Origin: Cristatella mucedo
Taxonomy: Eukaryota; Bryozoa; Phylactolaemata; Cristatellidae
NCBI GenBank assembly: GCA_009760855.2
Contig: WPIO01000016.1
Coordinates: 6,023,001-6,087,000, forward strand
Direction of reading: 5' to 3'
DNA: 64,000 bases
Part shown: positions 29,690 to 41,619 of the stretch, in pieces
How positions within the stretch are numbered: position 1 is the first letter of the stretch
How the letters are laid out: every line of letters starts with the position of its first letter
The notes under the pieces: generated by a model
Database searches by the model: none
Told to the model about the DNA's origin: nothing
The model's input: only the letters and a program-made list of their open reading frames with translations
Program-made: the position numbers and the translations under genes

Positions 29690-30045
29690 TACTCTCTGGC
29701 TTCTCATCTGACCCAAATAGTGCGGCTATGCCTCAAGACAAACCTCAAATCCCACAAAGATCGCGCCTTCGGTTAGTGTGACCCCAAAGCCTCTAATTCA
29801 CTCCCGACTGCCGTCACTGCATGCCCTAACGTGAACAAATTTTAACAGAAACTGAAAAAATGCACCTTTTTATACATACAGCATTCGGCGGGTCAGCGTT
29901 AATTTTTTGCTAGCTTCCTTTAGCATGCAAACCCTGTTCATTTTATCAGTAACTACATTGACATGCTTTCATTAAAGCACGTGCAAAGTTAATAGAAAGA
30001 GATTCAGTCTGTACAGGCGTACATTGTTCTCATTAGCATTACAAT
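29690..30045 (+). mobile_element. LINE-A 3' fragment, degraded
   Basis: Blocks ACAAACCTCAAATCC, CCCCAAAGCCTCTAATTCAC and ATTCGGCGGGTC, then the worn hairpin AGAAAGAGATTCAGTC. No (ATT)n tail remains. Confidence 0.65.
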
Positions 30046-31349
30046 GTAGTAGGCATTCCAAGTACTTGAGGCGTTTCTAGGGACTTTTGCTAATCATTTG
30101 CTACGCTATGGAATCCCAGGGTAATGTTTCGAAAACAGCCGTCATTTTCTTGGACTACGTAAACTCAGATTAGTCAAATAATATTGAACTCATCCCGACT
30201 GCACATATTTTGAATATCAGCGTTAATAGGAATACAATGGCATGCAGATAGCGCCCTAAAAGATGAATTGATGTCTTTCTAGGCACTTTCATGAGCTGGA
30301 AGGGAAGCATGTAAAGTAGCTCATTTACAGCATTGACAATTTCAGTAGGCACAAAACACGTCCGCTGAAATCGCGTCCAGTCGTTGTGCCCAGTAGGCCA
30401 AGCTTGCTCTCGTGCGGGAAGCCTTTGCATTTGCTTCTCCGGCAGCAGCTTCGTCCGCTCGCTCGAACGACATCCATAGGCCGTGCCGCTGTAATCAAGT
30501 TCAGGCCAGTCTTTGGCGAAAGGTTGCACTAACGCACAAATGGGAGACCGACGAAAAACGATGACCGACGAAAAAGTGACCGATGAGCTGGCAACACAGG
30601 GAAATTTCTTCCAGCTCGGCGCGTCTTGCGGCATTGGTGCCTCAGCATAATCGTAGCTCGACGTAAGTGCCTGACTGTGAAGGCCGACGCGGAGGCTTGA
30701 TATCAATAACACACGTGATAAAGCGCCACTAGACTGAATTTCTCGCAGGAAGTTCTGTTGGTTATTCGTGCTGTATTTAAGCGCCTTACGTATTGGCTAG
30801 TGCCGACGGATGGCTGCATAAAACCTGTTCAATTTGCAGCACACTCTCTGGTTTTTCCGGGGTGTGGCCAATGAGCAGCAGCTTCGGATTTAGAGCTGGA
30901 TAGTCCGCCGGCAAGTGGTGCTGCGCAACGGCACGAACTACCCAGAACTTCGGCTCTTCAAACTCGCGAGTCACGAGCGTCGAGCACCGATTGAGAGTGC
31001 GTTACGGTAAATGTCGGAAAATGCCGCCGCCGGCGGTTTTCGCAGACTGAGCCGTTCCTCTGCGCCTACTGCTGCTGCCCTTAGCACGGGACGAAGGCGC
31101 TTTTGAGCCGCCACTGGCGATACATTCTGCGTCCGTCCGTTTGATCGCACGCGTTCAATATCCCTCGTCCGAGCGGCGAATCGCAAACGATCGGCCGCAT
31201 CCACTGCCACTCGCCGCCGCCGCCGCTGCGGCAGTGCCTACTGCAGCGATAGGACCTGCGGCGGCTATCCGTCCGATCGCTGCAGTGAGGCTGCGACAAT
31301 TCCGTGCGACCAGTCGTCGCTCAGTTGTAACGAACCTTGTGCCAACTCC
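30046..31349. other. No firm gene; one hairpin-tail remnant
   Basis: A minus-strand LINE/SINE tail remnant (GCGCCCTAAAAGATGAATTG, TTTCTAGGCACTTTC) lies at about 30247-30290. A 180-codon minus frame at 30170-30712 is not recognised. A GCC/GCT-rich stretch at 31010-31300 is low complexity. Confidence 0.35.
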
Positions 31350-31505
31350 GCGCGCGTGCAGAGTTGATGCGGTAAGCTGCTGGCTGTTGACGACCATCGC
31401 GGGTTCGAATCCTGCGGTCCTTAATTGCTACCTGCAAGCGGTGGTGATAGCCGATTAGTCTCTTGTGCTGCTACACAAATGAGGCTTTTAAATGAGCTAA
31501 TATTT
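31350..31505 (+). mobile_element. SINE-1 copy
   Basis: Contains CGCGGGTTCGAATCCTGCGG (box B), ACCTGCAAGCGGTGGTGATA, and ends GCTACACAAATGAGGCTTTT with AAATGAGCTA. The left third is diverged. Confidence 0.8.
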
Positions 31506-32059
31506 ATTATAGCATGAGCTCACTAAAGTGAAATCGAATGAAATTTTGTGGGTTAAACTGGATCATTGCTTGCTGTAATATGAAATAGAAATCTAATAGC
31601 TGTGCGAAGCTTTTTGTTGAAATGCAGCTGTATCGCAGTTTGACTACTCAGGAATGCCATTTGGGCCGGTCCGCCAGAAGCCATAGCCTGAGAATGCGAA
31701 AGGGAAATCCAATGAAATTTAGTAGGTAAACTTTGCACGGAGTTCTCCATAATTTGAGTCAAAACCACAATTGTGTGACTACTATGTGCACTAATGGCAG
31801 CTGTGTTGGCGTTTGAATCAGTAAATAAGCTGGCTGACCCGTGCCCTTTGAGGCACGAGAATGCCCGAGCCCAATTACATTAAATCTGGCAGCGAAACCT
31901 GAAACACCGTTCTGTATAATTTGAAATCAAAGCCACTGTGTTCTGACTATTATTGCTGAAATGACAGCTGCATCACAGTGTGCCACAGTTAATCGCGGGA
32001 CCCGAATGTCTATGCTCAAAACATCAACGATCGACCTCAAAACAGTCGTAGGAGGTGAT
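31506..32059. other. No feature recognised
   Basis: The sequence holds an internal near-repeat (AATGAAATTTAGTAGGTAAA versus AATGAAATTTTGTGGGTTAA). No gene. Confidence 0.35.
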
Positions 32060-32570
32060 TACTACCAGGCTACCAGTCAAGCGACGAATCGACTTCAAGG
32101 TCTTGTCGCTAGCTTTTAGGTCACTTCATTCTTCGGCTCCAGCCTATCTCTCAGATTTACTCCCCCACCAGATCAAGCGTCGTGCCACCCGCTTTTTGGA
32201 ATCCAACAGTTTACCAATACCTCTTACAAACTTCAAATCCTCTGGAGACCGTGCATTTAGCTCGCATGCTCCCAAAGCCTAGAACTCACTCCCGACTTGC
32301 GTCAGAACATCCCCTGACTTGACCACATTTAAAAAGAACTTAAAAACACACCTATTTAGGACAGCATTTTTTGGGTCCCTGTGATTCGTCCTTGGTGTGC
32401 TTATGCGTGCTGATACTGTGCATGCTGCCACTAACCATATTTGCATGCTGACTGACCACTCACCATTCGAACGCGCTTCCCTTTGCAGCAAATGTGAAGC
32501 GCCTAGAAAGAGATTGATTTCTCTGAGGGCGCTTTATCAAGTTAATTATTTTTATTAAAATTATTACCTT
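32060..32570 (+). mobile_element. LINE-A 3' end
   Basis: An ORF remnant (RIDFKVLSLAFRSLHSSAPAY) with later frameshifts, then TTAGGACAGCATTTTTTGGG, the 3' UTR, the hairpin AGAAAGAGATTGATTTCTCTGA, GCGCTTTATCAAG and an AT-rich tail. Confidence 0.88.
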
Positions 32571-33139
32571 CATGCAATCGCATGCAACCTTAGCAGATAA
32601 GTACAAATAGGCAAGAATTGTTACTATCTAGAAACTCTTTTTATATAATTATACGATTTCAAAATATATTCAAAAGCCGGCTTAAACTATAATGCGATGT
32701 GAGTTATAATTTGTATGCAGTTTCTTTATTAGACTACTCAAATTAGAAATATTTATTTAAACTAGCATTCTTAAAAAAGTAACGCTCCTGTATTGTTTCG
32801 CGCTTGCGTCCTGCACGATTTTGCCGGTTGCCGACTCGTCATCACCAGTCTTGCTGACTGGTGGCCCGTGGTATTTTCTGGTATGCTCTAGTTCGTACGT
32901 TTGAAACTTTCTGGCTTTTGCATGTTTGTCCGATTATGATACAACGCATGTCGTTATGCATTGGTTGTTTATTCTCTTTCGAAGAGCTGAGTTGTAAACC
33001 ACACGGAGAGATATTTAGTTCTCATAGCCTGCGATTAGCTGAAATACGATTCGCCAGTGTCCGAGCTTAAATATCGTCTGCTCAATGCCACTTTAGGATC
33101 TGCCTACGGTTGCCTAAGGATACCGAATATTCTTATCAG
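32571..33139. other. No feature recognised
   Basis: AT-rich and unique-looking; no supported ORF. Confidence 0.4.
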
Positions 33140-34095
33140 TGATGATACCATCAGGTCTTACGGTGCAGATTCGGGAGTAGTTCATACAACTTATCTAGTT
33201 TTATCTCCGCAGCGAACGTAATCTGTAGACATAGCAACTGAGCTGGAACGTGACGGCTTCACCATTTACCATGCATGTAGACTCGTGGACAGGTTCAAGG
33301 TTCGTGGGCGGGTTCCGGGGCCAGTCCAAGTTTTCCAGCGATCAGAGATATGGACCAAGAGCCTCCGATTTCCAACGGCGCCTTTCAAAAATGGCTGTAA
33401 GAGCATGCATCTTCCAAGGGCCGTCGAGAACTTATATAAATGGGTACGCACTGGTGTTGTACCGAGTTAACGGCCAATAGAAGCATCACAGAAGAAGGTA
33501 AACACTGGGATACGCAGAATGAGGAGAGATCAGATCAGAAAATATTACGGTAGGAGCTCGCGAGATAGACAAGCAGCCTGTGAAATAGAAAAATATACGT
33601 GGCTTTTGCGTCCACACATAACTTGCTAGAGGTCGGACTAAAGCTGCTCACAGTTTTGATGATTTTAAGCTCAGCACCGCTTCAATATTGGACCGAGTTC
33701 TGTGGGGAGTTTTCTGTATTCAGAAGTTCGGCCTAGCAGACGGCTAATTTTTCTTCCTAAAACTCAAGCCTGCTGTCAGCACGTTACGCAATCGCACGAA
33801 TAATGGAATCTAACTTTCAGGTTCAAGCTTAACCAACCGCAGACTATGAGACTAGCACTAGATGACTGCTTGGGGTCCTCTGGAAATATCAAAATTATCT
33901 GACACCGGATGCTACGCCAGGTTGCAGCGGCTTCTGCACAAATGTCCTACGGCCGCAAACACAGCTCTCGTAGCAGTGCTAGTTCTTGCCGACGCACGGT
34001 AAACATCGGCGACGCCCGAACCTAGTATCACCGCTAGCGACTTATAGTTGCAGCGCCAATACACTCGGTTCCGCCGACTGGTAGCGTAACGAGAT
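33140..34095 (+). repeat. Dispersed repeat C, copy 1
   Basis: It matches 52.64-54.04 kb in the same orientation. Blocks: ATAGCAACTGAGC, CTTCCAAGGGCCGTC, TTCAGAAGTTCGGCC, AATGGAATCTAACTTTCAGG and ACCGCTAGCGACTTATAG. It has no recognised ORF. Copy 2 contains a LINE-A tail insertion that is absent here. Confidence 0.75.
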
Positions 34096-35224
34096 ACCCA
34101 TGAAGATAGTCCATAACTTAGTGTAACAGCAATCTATGCTAATTAAAGCGAGAAAGTCCTTCAATCGAAAACCACGGATTGGCGTGTGTGCAGCGTCGGA
34201 TTGGGTCACCCCCTAACATAGGGCCGCACGCACCGGCAAGTGCCTCTTTGCAACGATGCCATTCCAGATCGCTGCCGTCCATTCGCGAATGGCGAGCTCC
34301 GATCGGTGGCGCGATGCCGGTCGGTGAATGCCGTCGTTTGGTTTTCGCTCGAGCTTGACCGAGCGGCGGCGACTGAGCTGCTGCTGGCTGCCCTTCGCTC
34401 GGGTCAGGGCTAGCGAGCCGCTGCTTACGATCCGAGCGATGCACTCTGATTGGTCCATTTGATCGCTCGCGTAAGGTGACTGGCAACGGTGCGCCGTACG
34501 GCGGCAGCTCCGGCGGCGGATGGATCCGCGACCACCGCGCCCATCTCGAGCAGCCGACGACGGACGCCGCTTGCCTTTCCCTCATTTCATTTTCGTCGTC
34601 TAGTTCGGCAAAGTCTATGCGGCTGCCAGCGTCCGTTCGCTCGGGTGGCACCGAGATCTCGTGCATAACGAGTGCCTAACGCGTGCATAACTCATGCCTA
34701 AAACGTGCATTACGCGTGCCTAACGCGCCGGCGAGTGCATCATCGCATTGTCGTACAAAAAATATTCGTCTCTGCGTATAGATGCAGCTAGTCTCCTCAA
34801 TCAATCGGAGTAATTCCAACGTATTTGCTACCGCACTGGCTGAAACTTTCATCGCAGAAGCGCTTGTGCATCTCTGTGACGACGTAGATTGTGAGACCAA
34901 CGGATTCCCAGACAAATGGCCGTTGGCTAAGACTCCCCTACGGCTAAGCAATACCTAGCCCCGGGTCTTGGCGGGGGGGGGGATTGGGGATTGGTCGCTG
35001 GAAATTCAAAGCATTTTCTGATACTAATTTTAAACCGACACTCACTATTACATGGCCTGACGATGTATCTCCGGTGGACGGATCGCGAGAACGAGTGCGA
35101 TGTGCTCAGTGGCCCACTTCTATAAGCAATTAACGTCAACGGCAAATTACAATTGCTTACTTGTTGCTGAATGATCGCTTGTCATCCGTGGAGGTTACTG
35201 CGGGGATGCTGCCACCCTAGGGCT
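34096..35224. other. GC-rich region without identified gene
   Basis: A 175-codon minus frame at 34139-34666 starts (GTG) before EISVPPERTDAG and contains an acidic ELDDENEM stretch. It lacks recognisable domains and splice support. Confidence 0.3.
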
Positions 35225-35727
35225 CGCTGGTCTTGTTTATCTTGCTAACAGAGAAGCGAGCAGCTACATCAACACAAGGATCACCAGGTAAGGAGCTCAC
35301 CTGTGAGTGGTTAGGAAGATAATATGTGGTGGACATTAGCATTTTTGGATTGTGTATCTTATTCAGAAATATTGTTATAGAAGCGACACTTGGCGTTTGC
35401 TACGATCGATTGGCATGATCTACAGTAGCTTTCTTATGCCTGACAATGGACAGTCAGTCCCGATTTCTTAAATGCTTTTTCGTGGTGGGGCTTAGTGGAC
35501 CTAGCTACCTTAACGTCTTTGGTAAACCGAAAGCGGTCTAGGGGCGGGCTCACATTTCACTTAGTCAGAGGTGCAAACCAGTCGAGCATGTCAGCTAGTG
35601 ACGTGTTGTAGCATTCTAGCAATGCCTGATCGGAAGGGGATTGAGCAGCAGGTTCGAGGATATTTTTGAACGGTTGGCATCGATGTCAAGGGTCCTGAGA
35701 TTCGCAGACAATTTTGAACGTGGAGGC
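35225..35727 (-). mobile_element. LINE-A fragment, region before RT
   Basis: Minus strand: the segment LECYNTSLADMLDWFAPL followed by the linker to RT, in broken frames. Its 5' side ends exactly at the (CA)n array. It is the most 5' LINE-A sequence in the window; no endonuclease motif is readable. Confidence 0.75.
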
Positions 35728-35751
35728 ACACACACAAACACACACAAACAT

Positions 35752-35848
<97 letters not shown>

Positions 35849-35851
35849 CAC

Positions 35852-35889
<38 letters not shown>

Positions 35890-35913
35890 GCACACACAAA
35901 CACACACACACAC
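35728..35913. repeat. Long (CA)n array
   Basis: About 186 bp of CA with a few CG and AA interruptions. It forms an artificial Thr-His or Cys-Val frame on either strand. Confidence 0.96.
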
Positions 35914-36184
35914 CATAACTGAAAGAGAACCGCATATGGTCACGTATGTGCCACTGCGTGGAGGTAACTGCGGTTTAAATCCGTTCTTGCGGCCTATAAA
36001 AGTCGCAGACGTCAGGCTCCGCCGGGCATGGCTAGATGGATTCAAGACTGCAAGCACGCAAGGTCCAGCAGACGTGGTGTTCTAACATTTAAAGATTTTC
36101 ATCTATCGTTGTACTGAGCTCTAGAATAATCAGCTCTAGAATTTGTGTTGTATTTGTTAATCAAACCGTCTGCAGAAACTGAGA

Positions 36185-37165
36185 AACCAGTGCTTGCCTT
36201 GCCGACATTCGATCCTGGATGTCGGAAAACTTCTAGCAGTTAAATGACGATACAACCAAACTCCTGCTCATAGGCCACCCTAAGCGTGTGGCTGTATTAA
36301 AGTTCTTTGCTCTTCCAATAGGCGATGCTATTGTGCAGCCATCACCACGTCCTCGACATTTAGGTGTCGTTTTTGACAGCTGCCTAAATTTTAAAAGCTT
36401 CATTCAGAAGACTGCTTCTACCGCTAGCCATCACGTCCGATCTCTATCCAAGATTAGGAGCTGTCTTCCACAGTGGCTTTTAACTAGCTCCTTAGTTCTG
36501 TCCCGGCTTGATTATTGTCATTCCTTTCTAGCTGGGCTAGCAAAGAAAGCAAGTAGGCCGCTGCAGCTGGCTATGAATATGGCTACAAGGCTAGTCTTCA
36601 AGTCCCAGAGGCTTGAGTAAGTGTCTCCTCTGCTAAAAGAGCTAGGATGGCTGCCGATTGAGCCGTGGATACAGAGCAAAGTTTTTACACTGACCCACAA
36701 GGCCAGCTACGGCTTGGCTCATTCGTACCTAGCTGAACTGCTGCACCAGTTTCAGCCTGTACGTGCCCTGAGGTCCTGTGTGGACAATAAATTAGCTGTT
36801 CCATTCCTCAGCTTAAAGACAGTTGGCGACAGAAGCTTTAGCACTGCAGGTCCTAGGCTGTGGAACTCGCTTCCACAATTCTTACGCAACGACATCTACT
36901 CTCCAACTGCCGACTATGGCACATCTTTTTCAGCGGCCCTGAACTGCTACGTCTATGCTACTCACTACCTCAACTGCTCTCCTAACTCTGCTATGCTTCC
37001 CACTTTCTCTTTGTTGCGTGAGACGAAGTCTGTTGGCTACCGAACTCGTACCGAAAGCTGCTTAGGCTGTGAGTGCGCTATACAAAACTCTCATGCGTAA
37101 CATTCACATGGTCTTTATAACTTTGTGGAGTTACTGACGGAGATACATTAGATTACATTATAATT
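36185..37165 (+). mobile_element. LINE-B, best copy (RT C-terminal part)
   Basis: A 5'-truncated non-LTR element. Reading starts in a block equivalent to IRSWMSENF, just after motif C, and passes through ARPRHLGVVFDSCLNFKS-like and LVLSRLDYCHSFLAGLAKKA to a TAA codon at 36618. It resumes as LLKELGWLPIEPWIQSK, FSTAGPRLWNSLPQF and the C-terminus. It ends with GAGTGCGCTATACAAAACTC, GTGGAGTTACTGACGGAGA and an ATTAGATTACATTA tail. It is related to LINE-A but a separate family. One stop disables it. Confidence 0.85.
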
Positions 37166-37229
37166 AGTCTCAAGCGCGGACAGCGGGCCAACTGCTGACA
37201 ATCCTACCGGACTAGCTGAAACACTTGCC

Positions 37230-38446
37230 TATTCAATACGGTTCACGGAGCCTAGGAGATTGGCATCGCAAAAGTGCCACTGAAATCACGAGTTTCCACA
37301 AATCAGTTAGACATCTTTGACTGGGCTGGCTAAGCGGGAAACATTGCAACATTTATTACGAAGAAATTGTAGAGAGCAATGGCAAAAAAATGCCGCTGCA
37401 ATCTCGATTAGCTGGCCAACCCATTGCACTCATCCACGAGCGGCAGAACTAGTCACTTCAGCTATCAGAAACTGCAAATTGAATTTAAGAAATTGTATTT
37501 TTCCACTGGCAACGTTCGCGGGTGACTATGCCTTGTGCCGCTTCGGCCTAATAGTGAAATTTTGGGGTTCCCTTCAAGCGAGCCCATTTCGCCTTCAAGC
37601 GCCACCTGTCGGCGCTGCATATTGTCTGGTGAAGCTAAGCTTTATTGCACCGTAAACAATTAAAGTCAGTTGCAGCTAGCCGGCTGCAAGTGGGACGCTT
37701 GGTATTCAACGTGAGAGAGCCGGCGGTGAGTTGGGTGCGTCGAATCTAGATCGTGTACTGCTGCGGCACAGCTCAGTTTTGCTTGGACGATTACTTTTTG
37801 CAACCGATAGTAGCCACTCAGAACCGGTCGAGGGAAATACAAAAAGAGATATGTACGCACATTCTCAACTGCTTCTATTCGTCAGCCTGTCCGAATCATT
37901 CTATGCTACTGTGCACCTAAGAGCAAGAGGTCTACCGGCAGGCGTCGATGCTCGCAAAATCGTAATGTGGCTGAAGGCACCTGAGAAACATTCTGCCAGC
38001 ATGAGTACTTGGCGTATATCAAATTTCATAATCAGCACAAATATAACTACAGTCGCTTTTTCTAACTACTAACCCATGTTATATTACACAGAAAGCCATG
38101 CTAACATCGCTTCTTAAAACTTTTGCGTCTTAGCCAAACAGTCACCTTATTCAGTAGAGGGTCAGGCTCGCTGATCGACTGCTCCTCTCGTGACCACAGT
38201 TCCTGCCGATCGCCACAATAACTACGAGACGAGGCCGGCAAAGCGCTAAGCCACGACGTTTATTTCCAGCAACGGCACGGAGAGATACATTTCTGCTGAC
38301 CAATTTAAGCACCGAGAGAGGTAAGCGGGAATTTCGACACAGGCGCTTCGTGAGTCACGTTCACCAGAGGTCGACGGTTCAGGGAGTCTAGAAAATTGGC
38401 ATCGCAAAAGTTTTACAGAAAATACGGGTTTCCACAAAACAGTTCC
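37230..38446 (+). repeat. Dispersed repeat R6, copy 1
   Basis: It matches 59.15-60.48 kb over more than 1.1 kb: TCTCGATTAGCTGGCCAA, CTATGCCTTGTGCCGC, AGAACCGGTCGAGGGA and TTTTAGCCAAACAGTC-type blocks. It begins with a block (GGCATCGCAAAAGTGCCAC ... TTTCCACAAATCAGTT) that returns at 38.39-38.45 kb, so the unit has direct repeats at its ends. No coding capacity is seen. It may be a tandem unit or a solo LTR-like element. Confidence 0.75.
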
Positions 38447-38637
38447 AACAGTTGTTCCAAGTTGTTCTAATTGCTTCTCGTATTTTTCCACCTCGCTTCC
38501 ACAATTCTTATGCAACGTCAACTACTCTCCTGCTTGCTGCCGACAATGGCTCATCCGTGTCAGCGGTCCTGGGCTGCTACTTCCATGCTACGCGCTACTT
38601 CAACTGCTCTCCTGACTCTGCGGTGCTTCCCACTGAT
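38447..38637 (+). mobile_element. Chimeric LINE-B / Polinton-flank fragment
   Basis: It starts with about 45 bp that is the reverse complement of Polinton-like sequence (GTTGTTCTAATTGCTTCTCG), then continues into LINE-B (CTTCCACAATTCTTATGCAAC to GACTCTGCGGTGCTTCCC). The same junction is present in the opposite orientation at 43.69-43.87 kb. Confidence 0.75.
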
Positions 38638-38639
38638 CT

Positions 38640-39620
38640 AATGAGTCGTAATGGATGCACCGGTGTGGACAGGTATGACACCGGGAGAAGGGCATGGCAG
38701 CAATCGAGAGCGATAACAAAATAAATGCGATGATAAAAAATCCGGGTCATTAATGCAGAGCAGTGTATTCGACAGCTCTAGTGGGCTATATTTTAACAGC
38801 ACTAATCCACAAAATGTCATAAGCTGGCCGATGCAGCCAATTTATCTCAGCGTTTTTCGACAAAATAGGCAGCTGCGTTAATACGACCTGATTAGGGGGT
38901 ACCAATGTCATAAGGAATTCACCTAAGATCGAGTTTGCAATTCCAACTCGAAGTGACTGGGTTCTCATCCTGGGGTGAGGTGCTCTCTCAGCACGACCCA
39001 GGACATGGGTTGCAGCCGTGCCGCAGGCGAGGCGCTATCTCTCAGTGTAAGCCACTCAGATCGATTGCCGCTAAAGTTCTTCTCCCGTCAGCGAAGTGTG
39101 GCTGAAGAATCAGCTGACCTTTTACTTGACCCATGCTGTTCGAATGAGCCAGTGTGACGTTAGGCCTTTCCAAAACTTCCAGCTAGCGCCAGTGTTACTA
39201 AAACTCGTTAGGATTATGTTTTTCCGTTGGATTTGTATCGGTGAGCTTCTCCCAAGCATTTCCAATTGCTTGATTGGATTTTCGATTGCTGACCACACAG
39301 GTTCATGCAGCAAAACATTTGCACATGAAGGACGAATCACAGGGACCCATGAAATGCTGTCCCAAATAGGTGTTTTTTAGTTCTTTTTAAATGTGGTCAA
39401 GTCAGGGGATGTTGTGACGCAAGTCAGGAGTGAGTTCGACTAAACTTTGAAGTCAATTCGTTGCTTGATTAGTAGCCAGTGCAGTAGAGTAATTGAGAAG
39501 TAACTGAGCAATAAGAAAAGTGAAAAAGATTAGAGAACCACGCGAAGCTACCAATGAATTCATTAATTTGCAAAGAATATCTCAGCGAGGAGAGTTTCTC
39601 AAGCCACGCTCGCTTTACGA
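38640..39620 (+). repeat. Dispersed repeat D, copy 1
   Basis: It is an inverted match to 57.48-58.12 kb and 58.69-59.10 kb. Blocks: CCACTCAGATCGATTGCCGC, AGTTCTTCTCCCGTC and TTACTTGACCCATGCTG, then TTTGCAAAGAATATCTCAGC after an interruption. A LINE-A 3' fragment at 39320-39480 interrupts it. Confidence 0.7.
39320..39480 (-). mobile_element. LINE-A fragment inside repeat D
   Basis: Minus-strand blocks AAGGACGAATCACAGGGACC, TTTAAATGTGGTCAAGTCAG and CTTTGAAGTCAATTCGTTGC, with an internal deletion. Confidence 0.75.
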
Positions 39621-40664
39621 TGATTACCGCCGTGCAAGTACGTAGCCGGCTTTTGGTTCTCTTGCTCTCAGGGCCGTGAAAGTACACAGACGGCACAGCG
39701 GCAAAAAGCTCGCGTGGGCTCGTGGCTCAAACCGGGTCGCATGCATGACAACATGGAACTTCGAGTCCTCTTCCGGCACCAACCAAGTTCAACTGATCCG
39801 GTCTATTACCATGTTCTAACGGGTAATACGACCCACTACGCGTCCCTTCGCGACGAATTTCACTACATTTGCGAGACAAGATTACGACGCAGCTTAATAT
39901 TATGCTAGCGCTGGGTATCATCAGGCCGAGCTCAAGCCCGTGGCTGGCGCCAGCTGTTTAGACGCCCGAGAAAAATGGCGACGTCGCATAGCAGTAGACT
40001 ATAAAGCTTAATAAACGTACTGCAAAGGATGCTTATCCCTTGCCGTTGCCGAACAAGATTCAGGACCACCTCCATGCCTCCAGCGTCTTCAGCACCCTGG
40101 ACATGAATTCGGGTTACTGACAGGTACCGGTTTATCCCGAAAATTTTTCTGTGGGATGGATCCGTACGCGGTAAAACATTATAGCGGACAGGCAGTTTTC
40201 TCGGAGAGAGGAAGCAGGACTTGATTTCATCAATAGTGACGGTCGAGGGGCATAGAAATAGGGAGTGGCCCTGGATGGGGTCCGGCTGTATGTAGTGGTG
40301 GCAAATATCCGCCGGCTAACCTAGCAGCGTCACTACTGCACAGTATGTTGCAAAAAACATAAGAAAATACTTCGTCACTCCAGCATGGAACTTACAAAAC
40401 GGTGAAATAACTTCCGTCGGGGAAGAATACTCGCCGCTAATCTTCAATTGTCACCTGTCTGTGTTGCCACGCCTATGCGAGGCGTGCTTCCTTGGGGCTT
40501 TCTTCGGCAGCGGAACTTTCTTGGCTACCCTTGCTATAAACCGGTGGTTGTTGCGCCTTCTCTTTACTTCATCGTGCGGTCATTGATGATCGTGCCGGTG
40601 CTAAGCTAGATGTATGGGCGTAGAGTGCAGAGGGTGGAAAACAAGCCTCCGGGCACTCCGTTTT
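39621..40664. other. No feature recognised
   Basis: No supported gene or named repeat. Confidence 0.4.
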
Positions 40665-40800
40665 CACAGGAACCCACTAAATGCTGACATAAATTGGTGA
40701 GTTTTTAATTTCTTTTTTAAATGTGGTCAATTCAGGGATGTCGTGATGCAAGTCGTAATCGAGTTCCAGGCTTCGGGAGCATACGAACTAAAAAGCGTAT
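40665..40800 (-). mobile_element. LINE-A fragment
   Basis: Minus-strand end of ORF: GGAACCCACTAAATGCTGAC, TTTAAATGTGGTCAATTCAG and AGCATACGAACTAAA. Confidence 0.75.
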
Positions 40801-41185
40801 AGCGGCCCCCCTTTGCCATAGCTGCTCGTACTGAACGCACGTATTGATGTGGTCTGCCGGCTGCGGGCAAGATTGCTGGGAATCAGCCAAGTTCCCCTAG
40901 TGAGCTACAGTGAAAAGATTATGCCGCACCTTCTATTAGAAGAATAGCGTCTGCAACTATAGCCAGCATCACGGCGGCCATATTTAAAGGCAGGCACACT
41001 CAAAGCTTGTTTCACTTTGCCAGCAGTTCTTACTAGCATTACAATCATGTAGCATGCCCATTTGTGAGCGGAGTGAACATCTGTAACTTAGTTATTGGGT
41101 TGCTAACAGAGCAGCAACTTACACGCCTGCTTTCACGTTTTCCTTAGTTAAGCGCTCAGAAATTCTCCTGAGCTACAAGTAACAG

Positions 41186-41430
41186 GCGGTCAGGGGCCTT
41201 CGCCTCCTATTGTGTCGGCGGGTGCTCATATCGTCGTCAACGGCAGCGCAGATATGACTGGAGAAGGGGTGGGCATCACGCAGCAGCCAGACACTGCAGG
41301 CTCTGCGGCTCAGCAGCAGCAGGCATCCAGCATGCCAGTCATGTCCACAGCTGGGGACCTACAGATTCCCAACAGCTTGCCATCGATTACCAGCATTCCT
41401 CAGCCGCAGCCCGGTGCCCCGTCTTCTGAC
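41186..41430 (+). CDS. Possible exon, Gln/Pro/Ser-rich, unidentified
   Basis: It follows AAGTAACAG. An 80-codon open frame reads IVVNGSADMTGEGVGITQQ, QQQQASSMPVMS and SLPSITSIPQPQPGAP, the composition of a transcription-factor activation region. It runs into LINE-A 3' UTR sequence (AACAAGCATAACATGG) at about 41431, and no clear donor precedes that. It may be a real exon, or a gene fragment clipped by the repeat. Confidence 0.3.
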
Positions 41431-41475
41431 AACAAGCATAACATGGTTATACGTGACACATGCACAGGCTCATAG
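41431..41475 (-). mobile_element. LINE-A 3' UTR scrap
   Basis: AACAAGCATAACATGG followed by GTGACACATGCACAGG matches the 3' UTR at 11.47 kb in minus orientation. Confidence 0.5.
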
Positions 41476-41518
41476 CTCTCATAACTCTGTGCTTTTGGGG
41501 GCAAACCATTGGCCGGTC

Positions 41519-41526
41519 ATTATATA

Positions 41527-41583
<57 letters not shown>

Positions 41584-41608
41584 TGTGTGTGTGTGTATGT
41601 ATATGTAT
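41519..41608. repeat. (TA)n(GT)n compound microsatellite
   Basis: A TA run then GT repeats with TATG interruptions. Confidence 0.94.
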
Positions 41609-41619
41609 TCGCCTGGTGG

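Noticed and set aside
30170-30712. A 180-codon minus frame as a gene
   Set aside because: It runs through a LINE/SINE hairpin tail at about 30.25-30.29 kb, and no domain or splice pattern was seen.
35591-36085. Cys-Val and Thr-His repeat proteins
   Set aside because: Translations of the CA array.
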